From positions 1 through 22,271 of the forward strand of contig DXAS01000162.1 of the NCBI GenBank assembly GCA_019116915.1: DNA of 22,271 nucleotides, given 5' to 3'. The notes under the pieces were generated by a model. That model did not search any database. It was not told the DNA's origin and saw nothing but the letters and a program-made list of their open reading frames with translations. The position numbers and the translations under genes were made by a program. Origin of the DNA: Flavonifractor avicola. GTDB lineage: Bacteria > Bacillota > Clostridia > Oscillospirales > Oscillospiraceae. Shown piece by piece: positions 1 through 6,600 of this stretch. Within the stretch, counting starts at the first letter, position 1. Each line of letters begins with the position of its first letter.

Positions 1-89
1 GGGGTGCCTGGGTAGCTGGAGACAACGGCGCAGCCTGCCTCATAGAGGCCCCGGGCCACGGCTTCGTTGCCGAGCATCAGGGTTTTCAT
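1..89 (-). CDS. iorA: Indolepyruvate ferredoxin oxidoreductase alpha subunit (N-terminal fragment)
   Basis: Only the first 29 codons are in the window; the gene runs off the left edge. The visible start is MKTLMLGNEAVARGLYEAG followed by AVVSSYPGTP. The MLGNEAVARG...YPGTP pattern is the characteristic beginning of IorA, the thiamine-diphosphate subunit of indolepyruvate:ferredoxin oxidoreductase, which decarboxylates aryl pyruvates to aryl-acetyl-CoA and passes electrons to ferredoxin. IorB would be expected further left. The ATG at 87-89 is preceded by AAAGGAG with a 9-base spacer. A promoter at 218-246 and a hairpin with a T-run at 121-158 lie between the symporter gene and this start, so the gene may be expressed separately from the operon upstream and subject to attenuation. 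The family call rests on the N-terminal motif alone. Confidence 0.8.
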   Translation of the reverse strand, partial: MKTLMLGNEAVARGLYEAGCAVVSSYPGT

Positions 90-120
90 GGTGCATTTCT
101 CCTTTTCCAGAGGCTATCGG

Positions 121-158
121 AAAATAAAAAACGTCCTCTGCATCGGATGCAGAGGACG
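121..158 (-). terminator. Intrinsic terminator / possible attenuator upstream of iorA
   Basis: On the minus strand a perfect 12-bp stem (arms 147-158 and 132-143, loop 144-146) is followed by TTTTTTATTTT. It lies 85 bases after the symporter stop and about 40 bases before the iorA start. Because a good promoter (218-246) lies between the symporter and this hairpin, it may be a leader attenuator as well as the end of the symporter operon. Confidence 0.8.
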
Positions 159-213
159 AAGATTTTCCGGCGAAACGGCCTCTACCTGGTTCCGTTCTCG
201 CAAATTTGAACGG
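159..213 (-). ncRNA. Structured leader upstream of the iorA attenuator, unclassified
   Basis: The predicted transcript from the 218-246 promoter begins with CCGTTC (208-213 region) that can pair with GAACGG ten bases later. The same GAACGG can instead pair with a downstream CCGTT. A segment GTAGAGG (complement of 179-185) is complementary, allowing one G-U pair, to CCTCTGC in the 5' arm of the terminator (complement of 149-155). These are mutually exclusive folds of the kind seen in riboswitches and attenuators. I do not recognise a known riboswitch class and no ligand can be named. Confidence 0.4.
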
Positions 214-217
214 TATT

Positions 218-246
218 ACTTTATCACTTTTTGTCGGTAAAGTCAA
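218..246 (-). promoter_or_regulatory. Sigma-A promoter for iorA leader
   Basis: TTGACT at 241-246 and TAAAGT at 218-223, read on the minus strand, are separated by exactly 17 bases. The -35 hexamer overlaps the last codons and stop of the symporter gene. Start of transcription is expected near 211. Confidence 0.6.
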
Positions 247-1829
247 ATCTTTTTTACAGGACCTTCCTCTGCCAGATCGTCCCTGGGACCGATGGAGTCG
301 GTGACTGCCACGGTGACGGTGCGCTCATAGCACGAGAAGATCTCCTTCACCCGGCCGGAGCCGGGGGCGGGGGTAAACAGGCTGACCACCGGCACGATGA
401 TCAGGCCTGCCAGCATACAGAAGGCGCCGCAGTTGATGGGGGACTGGAGTACCGGAGGGAACCAGGCCCCGGCGAAGATGTTGGCCAGCATGACCACGGT
501 AGAGAAGAGGAAGCATACGGCGCAGGCGGCCTTGGTGGTGCGCTTCCAGTACAGCCCGTAGAGGAAGGGAGCCAGGAAGGCCCCGGCCAGTGCGCCCCAG
601 GACACCCCCATAAGCTGGGCAATGAAGGTCAGGTTGGACCGGTACTGTACAATGGCCAGTACCACGGAAATGGCGATGAACACCACAACCAGGGACCGCA
701 TCCAGCGGACCTGCCGCTTCTCATCCATGTCCTTGATCAGGTTGTCCTTAATAAAGTCCAGGATGAGGGTGGAGCTGGAGGCCAGCACCAGGGAGGACAG
801 GGTGGACATGGAGGCCGAGAGCACCAGAATGACCACCACCGCAATGAGGATGGAGGGCAGACCGGAGAGCATGGAGGGGATGATGGAGTCGTAGCCTTCG
901 GCGGCCACCGTCTCCGGGGTGGAGAAGAGCCGCCCGAAGCCGCCCAGGAAGTAGCAGCCTCCCGCCACCACCAGGGCGAAGGCGGTGGAGATCACAGTGC
1001 CCTTGGTGATGGCCGACTCGCTTTTAATGGCGTAGAACTTCTGCACCATCTGGGGCAGGCCCCAGGTGCCCAGGCTGGTGAGTACCACCACGCCTATGAG
1101 GCTGGGCAGGTCGGGGCCGAAGAAGGAGGCAAACACGCCGGGGGTATCGGACACGGCGGGGTCGCTGACCCGGGCCAGGGCGTCCAGGGCTCCGGTCAGA
1201 CCGCCCTGGGTGTTGAGCACTGCGGCGATGACGGCGATGATGCCGAAAATCATGATGATGCCCTGGATGAAGTCGTTGATGGCGGTGGCCATATAGCCTC
1301 CGGCGATGACATATACCCCGGTGAGCACCGCCATTACTACCACGCACACGGCGTAGTCGATGTCGAAGGCCATGGCGAAGAGCCGGGACAGGCCGTTGTA
1401 CAGGCTGGCGGTGTAGGGGATGAGGAAGATGAAGATAATGACGGAGGCAGTGATCTTCAGCCTGTTGCTGTCAAAGCGGCGGCCGAAGAACTCGGGCATG
1501 GTGGCGCTGTCCAGGTGCTGGGTCATGATGCGGGTGCGGCGGCCCAGCACCACCCAGGCCAGCAGGGAGCCCAGAAAGGCGTTGCCCAAGCCTGCCCAGG
1601 TGGCGGCGATGCCGAAACGCCAGCCGAACTGACCGGCGTAGCCCACAAAGACCACAGCGGAGAAGTAGCTGGTGCCGTAGGCAAAGGCGGTGAGCCAGGG
1701 GCCCACCGACCGGCCCCCCAGCACGAAGCCGTTGACGTTGGTGGTGTGGCGGCGGCAGTACAGCCCGATGCCCACCATGACGGCGAAAAACAGGACAAGT
1801 AGGGATACTTTGATGAGCATATCGGTCAC
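243..1829 (-). CDS. Sodium:solute symporter family transporter (PutP-like)
   Basis: A 528-residue, strongly hydrophobic protein of the SSS family (sodium/solute symporters such as PutP and PanF), with about 13 predicted membrane helices. It carries the family's N-terminal FVLGGRSVGPWLTAFAYGTS region and the central SWGALAGAFLAPFLYGLYW segment, and ends in a charged cytoplasmic tail. It would import an organic solute with Na+ across the cytoplasmic membrane. The start is GTG at 1827-1829, because AAGGAG lies 9 bases upstream; the ATG three codons later is too far from it. The gene begins 33 bases after the acyl-CoA ligase stop, on the same strand, so the two are almost certainly one operon. 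This suggests that the symporter brings in the acid the ligase activates. The substrate cannot be read from the sequence. Confidence 0.9.
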   Translation of the reverse strand: MTDMLIKVSLLVLFFAVMVGIGLYCRRHTTNVNGFVLGGRSVGPWLTAFAYGTSYFSAVVFVGYAGQFGWRFGIAATWAGLGNAFLGSLLAWVVLGRRTRIMTQHLDSATMPEFFGRRFDSNRLKITASVIIFIFLIPYTASLYNGLSRLFAMAFDIDYAVCVVVMAVLTGVYVIAGGYMATAINDFIQGIIMIFGIIAVIAAVLNTQGGLTGALDALARVSDPAVSDTPGVFASFFGPDLPSLIGVVVLTSLGTWGLPQMVQKFYAIKSESAITKGTVISTAFALVVAGGCYFLGGFGRLFSTPETVAAEGYDSIIPSMLSGLPSILIAVVVILVLSASMSTLSSLVLASSSTLILDFIKDNLIKDMDEKRQVRWMRSLVVVFIAISVVLAIVQYRSNLTFIAQLMGVSWGALAGAFLAPFLYGLYWKRTTKAACAVCFLFSTVVMLANIFAGAWFPPVLQSPINCGAFCMLAGLIIVPVVSLFTPAPGSGRVKEIFSCYERTVTVAVTDSIGPRDDLAEEGPVKKI

Positions 1830-1862
1830 AGGGGAACACTCCTTGCTGCCCGGCTGACTGGA

Positions 1863-3500
1863 TTAGTTGGAGATCTGGGCCTCCACCAGACGGCCGTGGC
1901 AGTATTTCTCACGCAGCACCGGCTTTTCGATCTTGCCGGTGGGGTTGCGGGGTACATGGTCGAAGATGATCTTCCGGGGCCGCTTGTACCGGGGCAGCTC
2001 CTGACAGAAAGCGTTGATCTCTTCCTCGGTGCAGGAGACACCCTCCTTTACCTCCACAATGGCGGCGGCGATCTCGCCCAGCCGGGGATCGGGCAGGCCG
2101 ATGACCGCCACGTCCTTCAGCTTGTCGAACTTCCGCAGGAAGTCCTCGATCTGCACCGGGTACAGGTTCTCGCCGCCGGAGATGACCACGTCTTTCTTCC
2201 GGTCCACCAGATAGATAAAGCCGTCCTCATCCACCTCGGCCATGTCGCCGGTGTACAGCCAGTCCCCCTTGAGGACCTCAGCGGTAGCCTCCGGGTTCTT
2301 GTAGTAGCACTGCATCACGCCGGGGCCGCAGACGATAAGCTCGCCCACCTGGCCCTGGGGCACCTCCACACCGTGCTCGTCCACCACCTTGGCGGCCCAC
2401 AGATAGCCCGGCTTGCCGATGGCGCCCACCTTGTGGATGTTCTCCACCCCCAGATGGACGCAGCCGGGACCGATGGACTCGGACAGACCGTAGTTGGTGT
2501 CGTACTGGTGGTGGGGGAAGAACTTCTTCCACCGGTGGATCAGGCTGGGCGGTACCGGCTGAGCGCCGATGTGCATGAGCCGCCACTGGTCCAGCAGGTA
2601 GTCGTCCAGATTGACCCGGCCGCTGTCGATGGCATCCAGGATGTCCTGGGCCCAGGGTACCAGCAGCCACACGATGGTACACTTTTCCTCGGTGACCGTT
2701 CGGAGGATCCACTCCGGGGACACCCCTCGCAGCAATACCGCCTTGCCGCCGCTGGCCAGGGAGCCGAACCAGTGCATCTTGGCGCCGGTGTGGTACAGGG
2801 GCGGAATGCACAGGAATACGTCCTCATGGGTCTGGCCGTGGTGGTGCTGCTCGGTGAGGCAGGAGGAGAGCAGGGCCTTGTGATTATGTAGAATGGCCTT
2901 GGGGAAGCCGGTGGTACCCGAGGAGAAGTAGATGGCCGCCAGATCGCTCAGCTCCAGATGGACCGGAGGGGGCTCAATGGTGCAGTACATGACAAGCTCC
3001 CGATAACTCTCAGCGAAGGCGGGGGTGTGGTTGCCCACATAGAACCACTGGCGCACCCGGCCCAGGTCGGGAAGGATGGGCTCCAGCCGGTCGATGAACT
3101 CGGGGCCGAACACCAGCGCCTCCACATCGGCCAGATCCAGGCAGTAGCGGATCTCGTCGGAGGAATAGCGGAAGTTCATGGGGACGGCCAGACAGCCCGC
3201 CTTCAGGATGCCGAAATACACCGGCAGCCACTCTAGGCAGTTCATCAGCAGGATGCCCACTTTGGTGCCCCGCTTCAGTCCCCGGCTGAGCAGCAGGTTG
3301 GCAAAACGGTTGGCCTTCTTGTCAAACTGGCCCCAGGTGATCTCCCGGCGGTAGGGCTCGTCGGGACGGTTGCGCTCGATGAGGCTGAACTCCCGCCAGG
3401 TGGTGGCCTTGTCCCGCTCCTCCGAGGGGTTGATCTCCACCAGGGCGGGCTCGTCCCGGTACAGCCGGGCGTTGCGCTCCAGAAAGTCTGTGATAACCAT
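1863..3500 (-). CDS. AMP-forming acyl-CoA ligase (ANL superfamily, class I AMP-binding protein)
   Basis: A 545-residue adenylate-forming enzyme that would activate a carboxylic acid to its acyl-CoA with ATP. All core motifs are present: the P-loop YFSSGTTGFPK (191-201), YGLSES (337-342), the ATP-ribose aspartate in YTGDM (419), the hinge VDRKKD (432-437), ISGGENLYPVQIED (440-453) and the C-terminal catalytic lysine in NPTGKIEK (K523). The length fits FadD/benzoate- or crotonobetaine-ligase-like members, and the acid specificity is not readable. I chose the ATG at 3498-3500 because AAAGGAG precedes it by 9 bases; an upstream in-frame ATG at 3566 has no ribosome binding site and adds a low-complexity N-terminus. 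It leads the operon with the symporter, behind a strong promoter at 3588-3616. Confidence 0.92.
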   Translation of the reverse strand: MVITDFLERNARLYRDEPALVEINPSEERDKATTWREFSLIERNRPDEPYRREITWGQFDKKANRFANLLLSRGLKRGTKVGILLMNCLEWLPVYFGILKAGCLAVPMNFRYSSDEIRYCLDLADVEALVFGPEFIDRLEPILPDLGRVRQWFYVGNHTPAFAESYRELVMYCTIEPPPVHLELSDLAAIYFSSGTTGFPKAILHNHKALLSSCLTEQHHHGQTHEDVFLCIPPLYHTGAKMHWFGSLASGGKAVLLRGVSPEWILRTVTEEKCTIVWLLVPWAQDILDAIDSGRVNLDDYLLDQWRLMHIGAQPVPPSLIHRWKKFFPHHQYDTNYGLSESIGPGCVHLGVENIHKVGAIGKPGYLWAAKVVDEHGVEVPQGQVGELIVCGPGVMQCYYKNPEATAEVLKGDWLYTGDMAEVDEDGFIYLVDRKKDVVISGGENLYPVQIEDFLRKFDKLKDVAVIGLPDPRLGEIAAAIVEVKEGVSCTEEEINAFCQELPRYKRPRKIIFDHVPRNPTGKIEKPVLREKYCHGRLVEAQISN

Positions 3501-3559
3501 GACAGCTGACTCCTTTGCGCCTCCCGGTTCCGCACAGCGGGGGAGGGGAGGCGGATGTT

Positions 3560-3573
3560 TTTCCAACTGGAAA
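3560..3573. promoter_or_regulatory. Candidate operator palindrome downstream of the acyl-CoA ligase promoter
   Basis: TTTCCA-AC-TGGAAA is a perfect 6+6 inverted repeat with a 2-base spacer. It lies about 8-20 bases downstream of the predicted minus-strand transcription start, a position suited to repression. The nearby TetR regulator (4217-4777) is a possible ligand, but this is a guess from proximity. Confidence 0.35.
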
Positions 3574-3587
3574 TTGTATTGTTGTGT

Positions 3588-3616
3588 ATTTTACTGCTTT
3601 AAAGCGAAAAAGTCAA
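3588..3616 (-). promoter_or_regulatory. Sigma-A promoter of the acyl-CoA ligase-symporter operon
   Basis: TTGACT (3611-3616) and TAAAAT (3588-3593), read on the minus strand, have a 17-base spacer. The start would fall near 3581, leaving a leader of about 80 bases. Confidence 0.75.
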
Positions 3617-3641
3617 GAGGGAACAGGACAGTTTGCTCCGG

Positions 3642-3670
3642 TTGAAAAAGAGGGGCGGCTATGTTATATT
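3642..3670 (+). promoter_or_regulatory. Sigma-A promoter of the double zinc-ribbon gene
   Basis: TTGAAA (3642-3647) and TATATT (3665-3670) have a 17-base spacer. It is divergent from the ligase promoter, and the two -35 boxes are 25 bases apart. Confidence 0.75.
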
Positions 3671-3691
3671 GTGAGGGAAATCAAATCCAGG

Positions 3692-3709
3692 CCCCACCTG
3701 GAGGTGGGG
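3692..3709 (+). promoter_or_regulatory. Leader hairpin abutting the Shine-Dalgarno of the zinc-ribbon gene
   Basis: CCCCACC (3692-3698) pairs perfectly with GGTGGGG (3703-3709) around a TGGA tetraloop. It ends one base before the GAAAGGAG ribosome binding site. It has no T-run, so it is not a terminator; an effect on translation or mRNA stability is possible. Confidence 0.4.
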
Positions 3710-3725
3710 AGAAAGGAGCATGAGT

Positions 3726-4178
3726 ATGTCTCAGTTTTTGGATGGGATCGGCAAGCGGCTGTCCGATGCAGGGCAGGGAGTGGCCAAGCACACCAAGAAC
3801 TTTACGGAGGTGACCCGGCTCAACGGAGCCATTGCCGAGCAGGAGCGGCAGGCAGCAGCCCTGCTGCGGGAGCTGGGGCAGGCCTGCTATGACCGGCACC
3901 AGAACGACCCGGACTATGAATATGCCGCTCAAATTGAAGGAATCCGGGCCGCCTATGCCCAGATTGCCCAGTATCAGGCCCAGATCCGTCAGATCAAGGG
4001 CATCCGCATCTGCCCGGAGTGCGGGGCAGAGGTGGGACCGGATTCTGCCTTCTGCGGCGGCTGCGGTGCCAAGATGGAGCCGCCTGCCGCCGAAAGCGGA
4101 CGGGTATGTCCCAAGTGCGGCAGCCCGGTAGATGGGGACAGCCTGTTCTGCGCCACCTGTGGGACACGGCTGGAGTAA
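3726..4178 (+). CDS. Double zinc-ribbon protein with N-terminal coiled coil
   Basis: A soluble 150-residue protein. Residues about 30-92 form a predicted helical, coiled-coil-like segment. Two zinc ribbons follow: C96/C99 with C110/C113 and C128/C131 with C142/C145, each of the CPxCG...FCxxCG type. Such double zinc ribbons are usually structural or protein-interaction modules, and no enzyme activity is implied. The start is set at the ATG at 3726, because AAGGAG ends at 3718 and gives 7 bases of spacing; the ATG at 3720 would leave only one base. It has its own promoter at 3642-3670 and is followed 38 bases later by a TetR regulator, so the two are probably co-transcribed. I do not recognise a specific function. 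Confidence 0.85.
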   Translation: MSQFLDGIGKRLSDAGQGVAKHTKNFTEVTRLNGAIAEQERQAAALLRELGQACYDRHQNDPDYEYAAQIEGIRAAYAQIAQYQAQIRQIKGIRICPECGAEVGPDSAFCGGCGAKMEPPAAESGRVCPKCGSPVDGDSLFCATCGTRLE

Positions 4179-4216
4179 TGCCGCCGGACCGGTGATCAAA
4201 GAGAGAGGTGAGTCTG

Positions 4217-4777
4217 ATGCGGAATGCGGTGATTTCCCGGGACGAGATCCTGGAGGCCAGCCGCCTGATGCTTCAGGAGAAGGGGTGGTCCGCCATCCAT
4301 ATGCGCTCGGTAGCGGTACGCTGTGGTGTGTCCGTGGGATCGCTGTACAACTATTTTCCCTCCAAGACAGAGCTGGTGGCGGCCACGGTGGAGAGCGTAT
4401 GGCAGGAACTTTTCCATGTACCGGAGGATCTGCCGGAAGAGGAGCGGTTCTGCAAGGTGGTCCAGTGGCTGCATGACAGCATACAGGAGGGAAATCGCCG
4501 TTATCAGGGATTTTTGATCCTCCATGCCATGGGCTTTACCACTGGAGAGGGCAAGGTGGAGGGTCGCCGGATGATGGAACGGGCTCAAGGCCAGCTGCGG
4601 GAGTCCCTGTGCCGGGTACTCTGGGAAGATAAGCAGGTCAACCAGTCGGTATTTGACAGCCGCCTGACCACGGAGGGGTTTGTGGAACTGGTATTTTCCA
4701 TGCTGATTACCGCCCTGCTGCGGGGGGAGGAGGATTGCGAACCCCTGCTGGCGGTGGTCCGCCGGGTACTCTATTAA
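4217..4777 (+). CDS. TetR/AcrR family transcriptional regulator
   Basis: A 186-residue one-component repressor. The N-terminal TetR helix-turn-helix spans about residues 8-55: ILEASRLMLQEKGWSAI, then MRSVAVRCGVSVGSLYNYF as the recognition region, then PSKTELV. The remainder is the variable ligand-binding helical domain, with no readable ligand. The start is the ATG at 4217 behind AGGTG, and an in-frame GTG at 4208 overlaps that ribosome site. The gene follows the zinc-ribbon gene by 38 bases and ends at a bidirectional terminator. TetR proteins often control nearby transport or fatty-acid genes; the divergent acyl-CoA ligase operon with its 14-bp palindrome is one candidate target, as inference only. 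Confidence 0.92.
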   Translation: MRNAVISRDEILEASRLMLQEKGWSAIHMRSVAVRCGVSVGSLYNYFPSKTELVAATVESVWQELFHVPEDLPEEERFCKVVQWLHDSIQEGNRRYQGFLILHAMGFTTGEGKVEGRRMMERAQGQLRESLCRVLWEDKQVNQSVFDSRLTTEGFVELVFSMLITALLRGEEDCEPLLAVVRRVLY

Positions 4778-4779
4778 AG

Positions 4780-4814
4780 AAAAAAGCCGGATGGCCATGC
4801 CATCCGGCTTTTTT
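4780..4814. terminator. Bidirectional intrinsic terminator
   Basis: A perfect 10-bp GC-rich stem (4786-4795 with 4799-4808, loop CAT) is flanked by six A on the left and six T on the right. It terminates both the TetR gene and the convergent zinc-ribbon membrane protein gene. Confidence 0.95.
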
Positions 4815-4822
4815 GGTACAAA

Positions 4823-5506
4823 TCAGTTGACAAACAGGGAAGCGCGCTTTTTGAAGTAGGTGTTATTAAGTGCAATTATCAATACGGAGAGTGCAAGTCC
4901 CAATACATACGAACCTGCAAGCGAAGAGGAAAAGAAGAGGTCGCCAGCCAACGCGGCTGTCAAAATCAGACGGGCAGCTGAATATGCGGTGTTAATACTT
5001 AAAAATATAAGCAAGTAGGAAGGGGCATCTTTCCGAAACTGAACCAATTTTTGACGGACAAAAATGGCCATTACACCCAGCGCGATCATAACAATTCCGC
5101 TAAGCAAATCAACGATCCGCAATTCACCGAAGAAGAGATAAATTAACTCCGACTCTTCTCCATAAGCTTTTCCGGCTATTAAAAGGATACCGGAAATCAC
5201 ACCACCCACACAGGATGCAAACAGCGCAAAATAAATTAAAAATTTATACCATTTCATGGGATAACCATTGAAAGTGGAGACGCTGTTGGGACTCTGGTAG
5301 CCGCCGTTGGGACGGTAGCCGCCGACAGGCGGGGGCGTAGTGGGAGTGTAGTTGGGATAACTGCCGGGCTGGCTGGGGGGAGTCTGCTGGTAGGAGGAAG
5401 CCCCAGCCTGGGGCGGTGTTTCCTGCGCAGAATTCAACTGGTTTCCACAGCCAGGGCAAAACAGACTGCCGTCTGCGATCTGACGACCGCAATACTTACA
5501 GAACAT
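4823..5506 (-). CDS. Zinc-ribbon membrane protein with Pro/Gln/Tyr-rich linker
   Basis: A 227-residue protein. An N-terminal zinc ribbon MFCKYCGRQIADGSLFCPGCG (C3/C6, C17/C20) is followed by a Pro/Gly/Tyr/Gln-rich linker (about 28-82) and a C-terminal membrane domain of about four helices (roughly 88-110, 130-151, 162-186, 192-214). Function is unknown; small Firmicutes proteins of this plan are annotated only as zinc-ribbon domain proteins. The start is the ATG at 5504-5506 behind AGGAGGT, and the in-frame extension up to 5566 lacks a ribosome site. The promoter is at 5556-5584. Codon use changes sharply inside the gene: the membrane half (about 4820-5265) is AT-rich with A/T-ending codons, unlike the GC-rich N-terminal half and all neighbouring genes. 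Confidence 0.85.
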   Translation of the reverse strand: MFCKYCGRQIADGSLFCPGCGNQLNSAQETPPQAGASSYQQTPPSQPGSYPNYTPTTPPPVGGYRPNGGYQSPNSVSTFNGYPMKWYKFLIYFALFASCVGGVISGILLIAGKAYGEESELIYLFFGELRIVDLLSGIVMIALGVMAIFVRQKLVQFRKDAPSYLLIFLSINTAYSAARLILTAALAGDLFFSSSLAGSYVLGLALSVLIIALNNTYFKKRASLFVN

Positions 5507-5535
5507 GATATGACCTCCTGTTCTCTCTCTTAGTC

Positions 5536-5548
5536 CTCCCAATGGGAG
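5536..5548 (-). promoter_or_regulatory. Short hairpin at the 5' end of the zinc-ribbon membrane protein mRNA
   Basis: CTCCC-ATT-GGGAG forms a 5-bp perfect hairpin at the predicted 5' end of the minus-strand transcript. It may stabilise the message; there is no T-run. Confidence 0.3.
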
Positions 5549-5555
5549 TATCCTT

Positions 5556-5584
5556 ATTTTAAACACTTTGACGAATTTTGTAAA
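5556..5584 (-). promoter_or_regulatory. Sigma-A promoter of the zinc-ribbon membrane protein gene
   Basis: TTTACA (5579-5584) and TAAAAT (5556-5561), read on the minus strand, have a 17-base spacer. Confidence 0.65.
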
Positions 5585-5630
5585 TAGCTAGAAGAAGATT
5601 TGCAGAAAGACCGTGCCGGAAGAATGTGCG

Positions 5631-5659
5631 TTGCCACAGGCGAGCGGGTGCGGTATAAT
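5631..5659 (+). promoter_or_regulatory. Sigma-A promoter of the RNA methyltransferase gene
   Basis: TTGCCA (5631-5636) and a consensus TATAAT (5654-5659) have a 17-base spacer, 73 bases ahead of the methyltransferase start. Confidence 0.75.
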
Positions 5660-5732
5660 AAAAAATAACTCTGTACCAAGAGAGAACAACCTTCTGAATG
5701 AAGGGTGAAGAGAAGGCAGGAGAAGAGACACC

Positions 5733-6560
5733 ATGGCCAACATTATTGAGATCACCGACTATTCCGATCCTCAGCTGGACTGCTACGCCCGGCTTACCGA
5801 GGCCCAGCTGCGCAACCGGCTGGAGCCGGAGAAGGGCATCTTTATTGCCGAGAGCCCCAAGGTGATCCTGCGGGCCCTGGACGCCGGGTATGAGCCCCTG
5901 TCCCTGCTGATGGAGCGCAAGAAGATCGACGGGCCCGCCAAAGAGGTGGTGGCCCGGTGCGGTGACCTGCCCCTCTACACCGCCGACCGGGAAGTGTTGG
6001 AGGGTCTCACCGGCTATGAGGTGACCCGGGGCGTGCTGTGCGCCATGCGGCGGCCGGTGCTGCCCACGGTAGAGGAGCTGTGCGCCGGTGCCCGGCGTGT
6101 GGCGGTGCTGGAGGGTATTGTGGATTCCACCAACGTGGGGGCCATCTTCCGTTCCGCTGCCGCCCTCCACATGGACGCGGTGCTGGTTACCCCTACCTGT
6201 TGCGACCCCCTGTACCGCCGGGCGGCCCGTGTGAGTATGGGCACCGTATTCCAGATCCCCTGGACCCGCATCGGGGACGACCCCTCCCAGTGGCCCCAGC
6301 CGGGGCTGAGCCGCCTCAATGCTCTGGGCTTTAAGACAGTGGCCATGGCCCTCAGCGATACCGCCATCAGCATTGAGGACCCACGCCTGCGGCAGGAGGA
6401 CAAGCTGGCCATCGTGCTGGGTACCGAGGGGGACGGCCTGTCGGATCACACCATCGCCGCCTGCGACTACACCGTGTGCATCCCCATGTCCCACGGGGTG
6501 GACTCCCTCAACGTGGCGGCGGCTAGTGCCGTAGCTTTCTGGGAGCTGCGAGCCAGGTAA
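5733..6560 (+). CDS. SpoU/TrmH family RNA 2'-O-methyltransferase
   Basis: A 275-residue SPOUT enzyme that would methylate a ribose 2'-OH of rRNA or tRNA using S-adenosylmethionine. An N-terminal substrate-binding region (about 1-115) precedes the trefoil-knot catalytic domain. Motif 1 is NVGAIFRSA (134-142, with the catalytic arginine R140), motif 2 is LGTEGDGLS (229-237), and motif 3 is IPMSHGVDSLNVAAASAVA (250-268). The ATG lies 10 bases after AGGAG. It is a single-gene unit with its own promoter and a terminator right after the stop. The RNA target cannot be decided from sequence. Confidence 0.93.
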   Translation: MANIIEITDYSDPQLDCYARLTEAQLRNRLEPEKGIFIAESPKVILRALDAGYEPLSLLMERKKIDGPAKEVVARCGDLPLYTADREVLEGLTGYEVTRGVLCAMRRPVLPTVEELCAGARRVAVLEGIVDSTNVGAIFRSAAALHMDAVLVTPTCCDPLYRRAARVSMGTVFQIPWTRIGDDPSQWPQPGLSRLNALGFKTVAMALSDTAISIEDPRLRQEDKLAIVLGTEGDGLSDHTIAACDYTVCIPMSHGVDSLNVAAASAVAFWELRAR

Positions 6561-6565
6561 GGATC

Positions 6566-6600
6566 AAAAACGCCTGTGACGCTTGTCACAGGCGTTTTTT
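6566..6600. terminator. Bidirectional intrinsic terminator
   Basis: A perfect 10-bp stem (6571-6580 with 6585-6594, loop GCTT) has five A on the left and six T on the right. It serves the methyltransferase gene and the convergent MATE gene, whose stop codon overlaps the last T. Confidence 0.95.

Noticed and set aside
90..240. Resemblance of the iorA leader to the glutamine (glnA) RNA, through CGUUCA and ACGGAA fragments, and to the lysine riboswitch, through AGGUAGAGG.
   Set aside because: The closing CCGAAGGAACG part of glnA RNA is absent and the element is much too short for a lysine riboswitch; short matches of this length are expected by chance.
231..1802. A 523-codon plus-strand open frame opposite the symporter gene.
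   Set aside because: The composition (Gly/His/Asp/Gln-rich) is typical of an antisense shadow; the minus strand is a clear SSS transporter.
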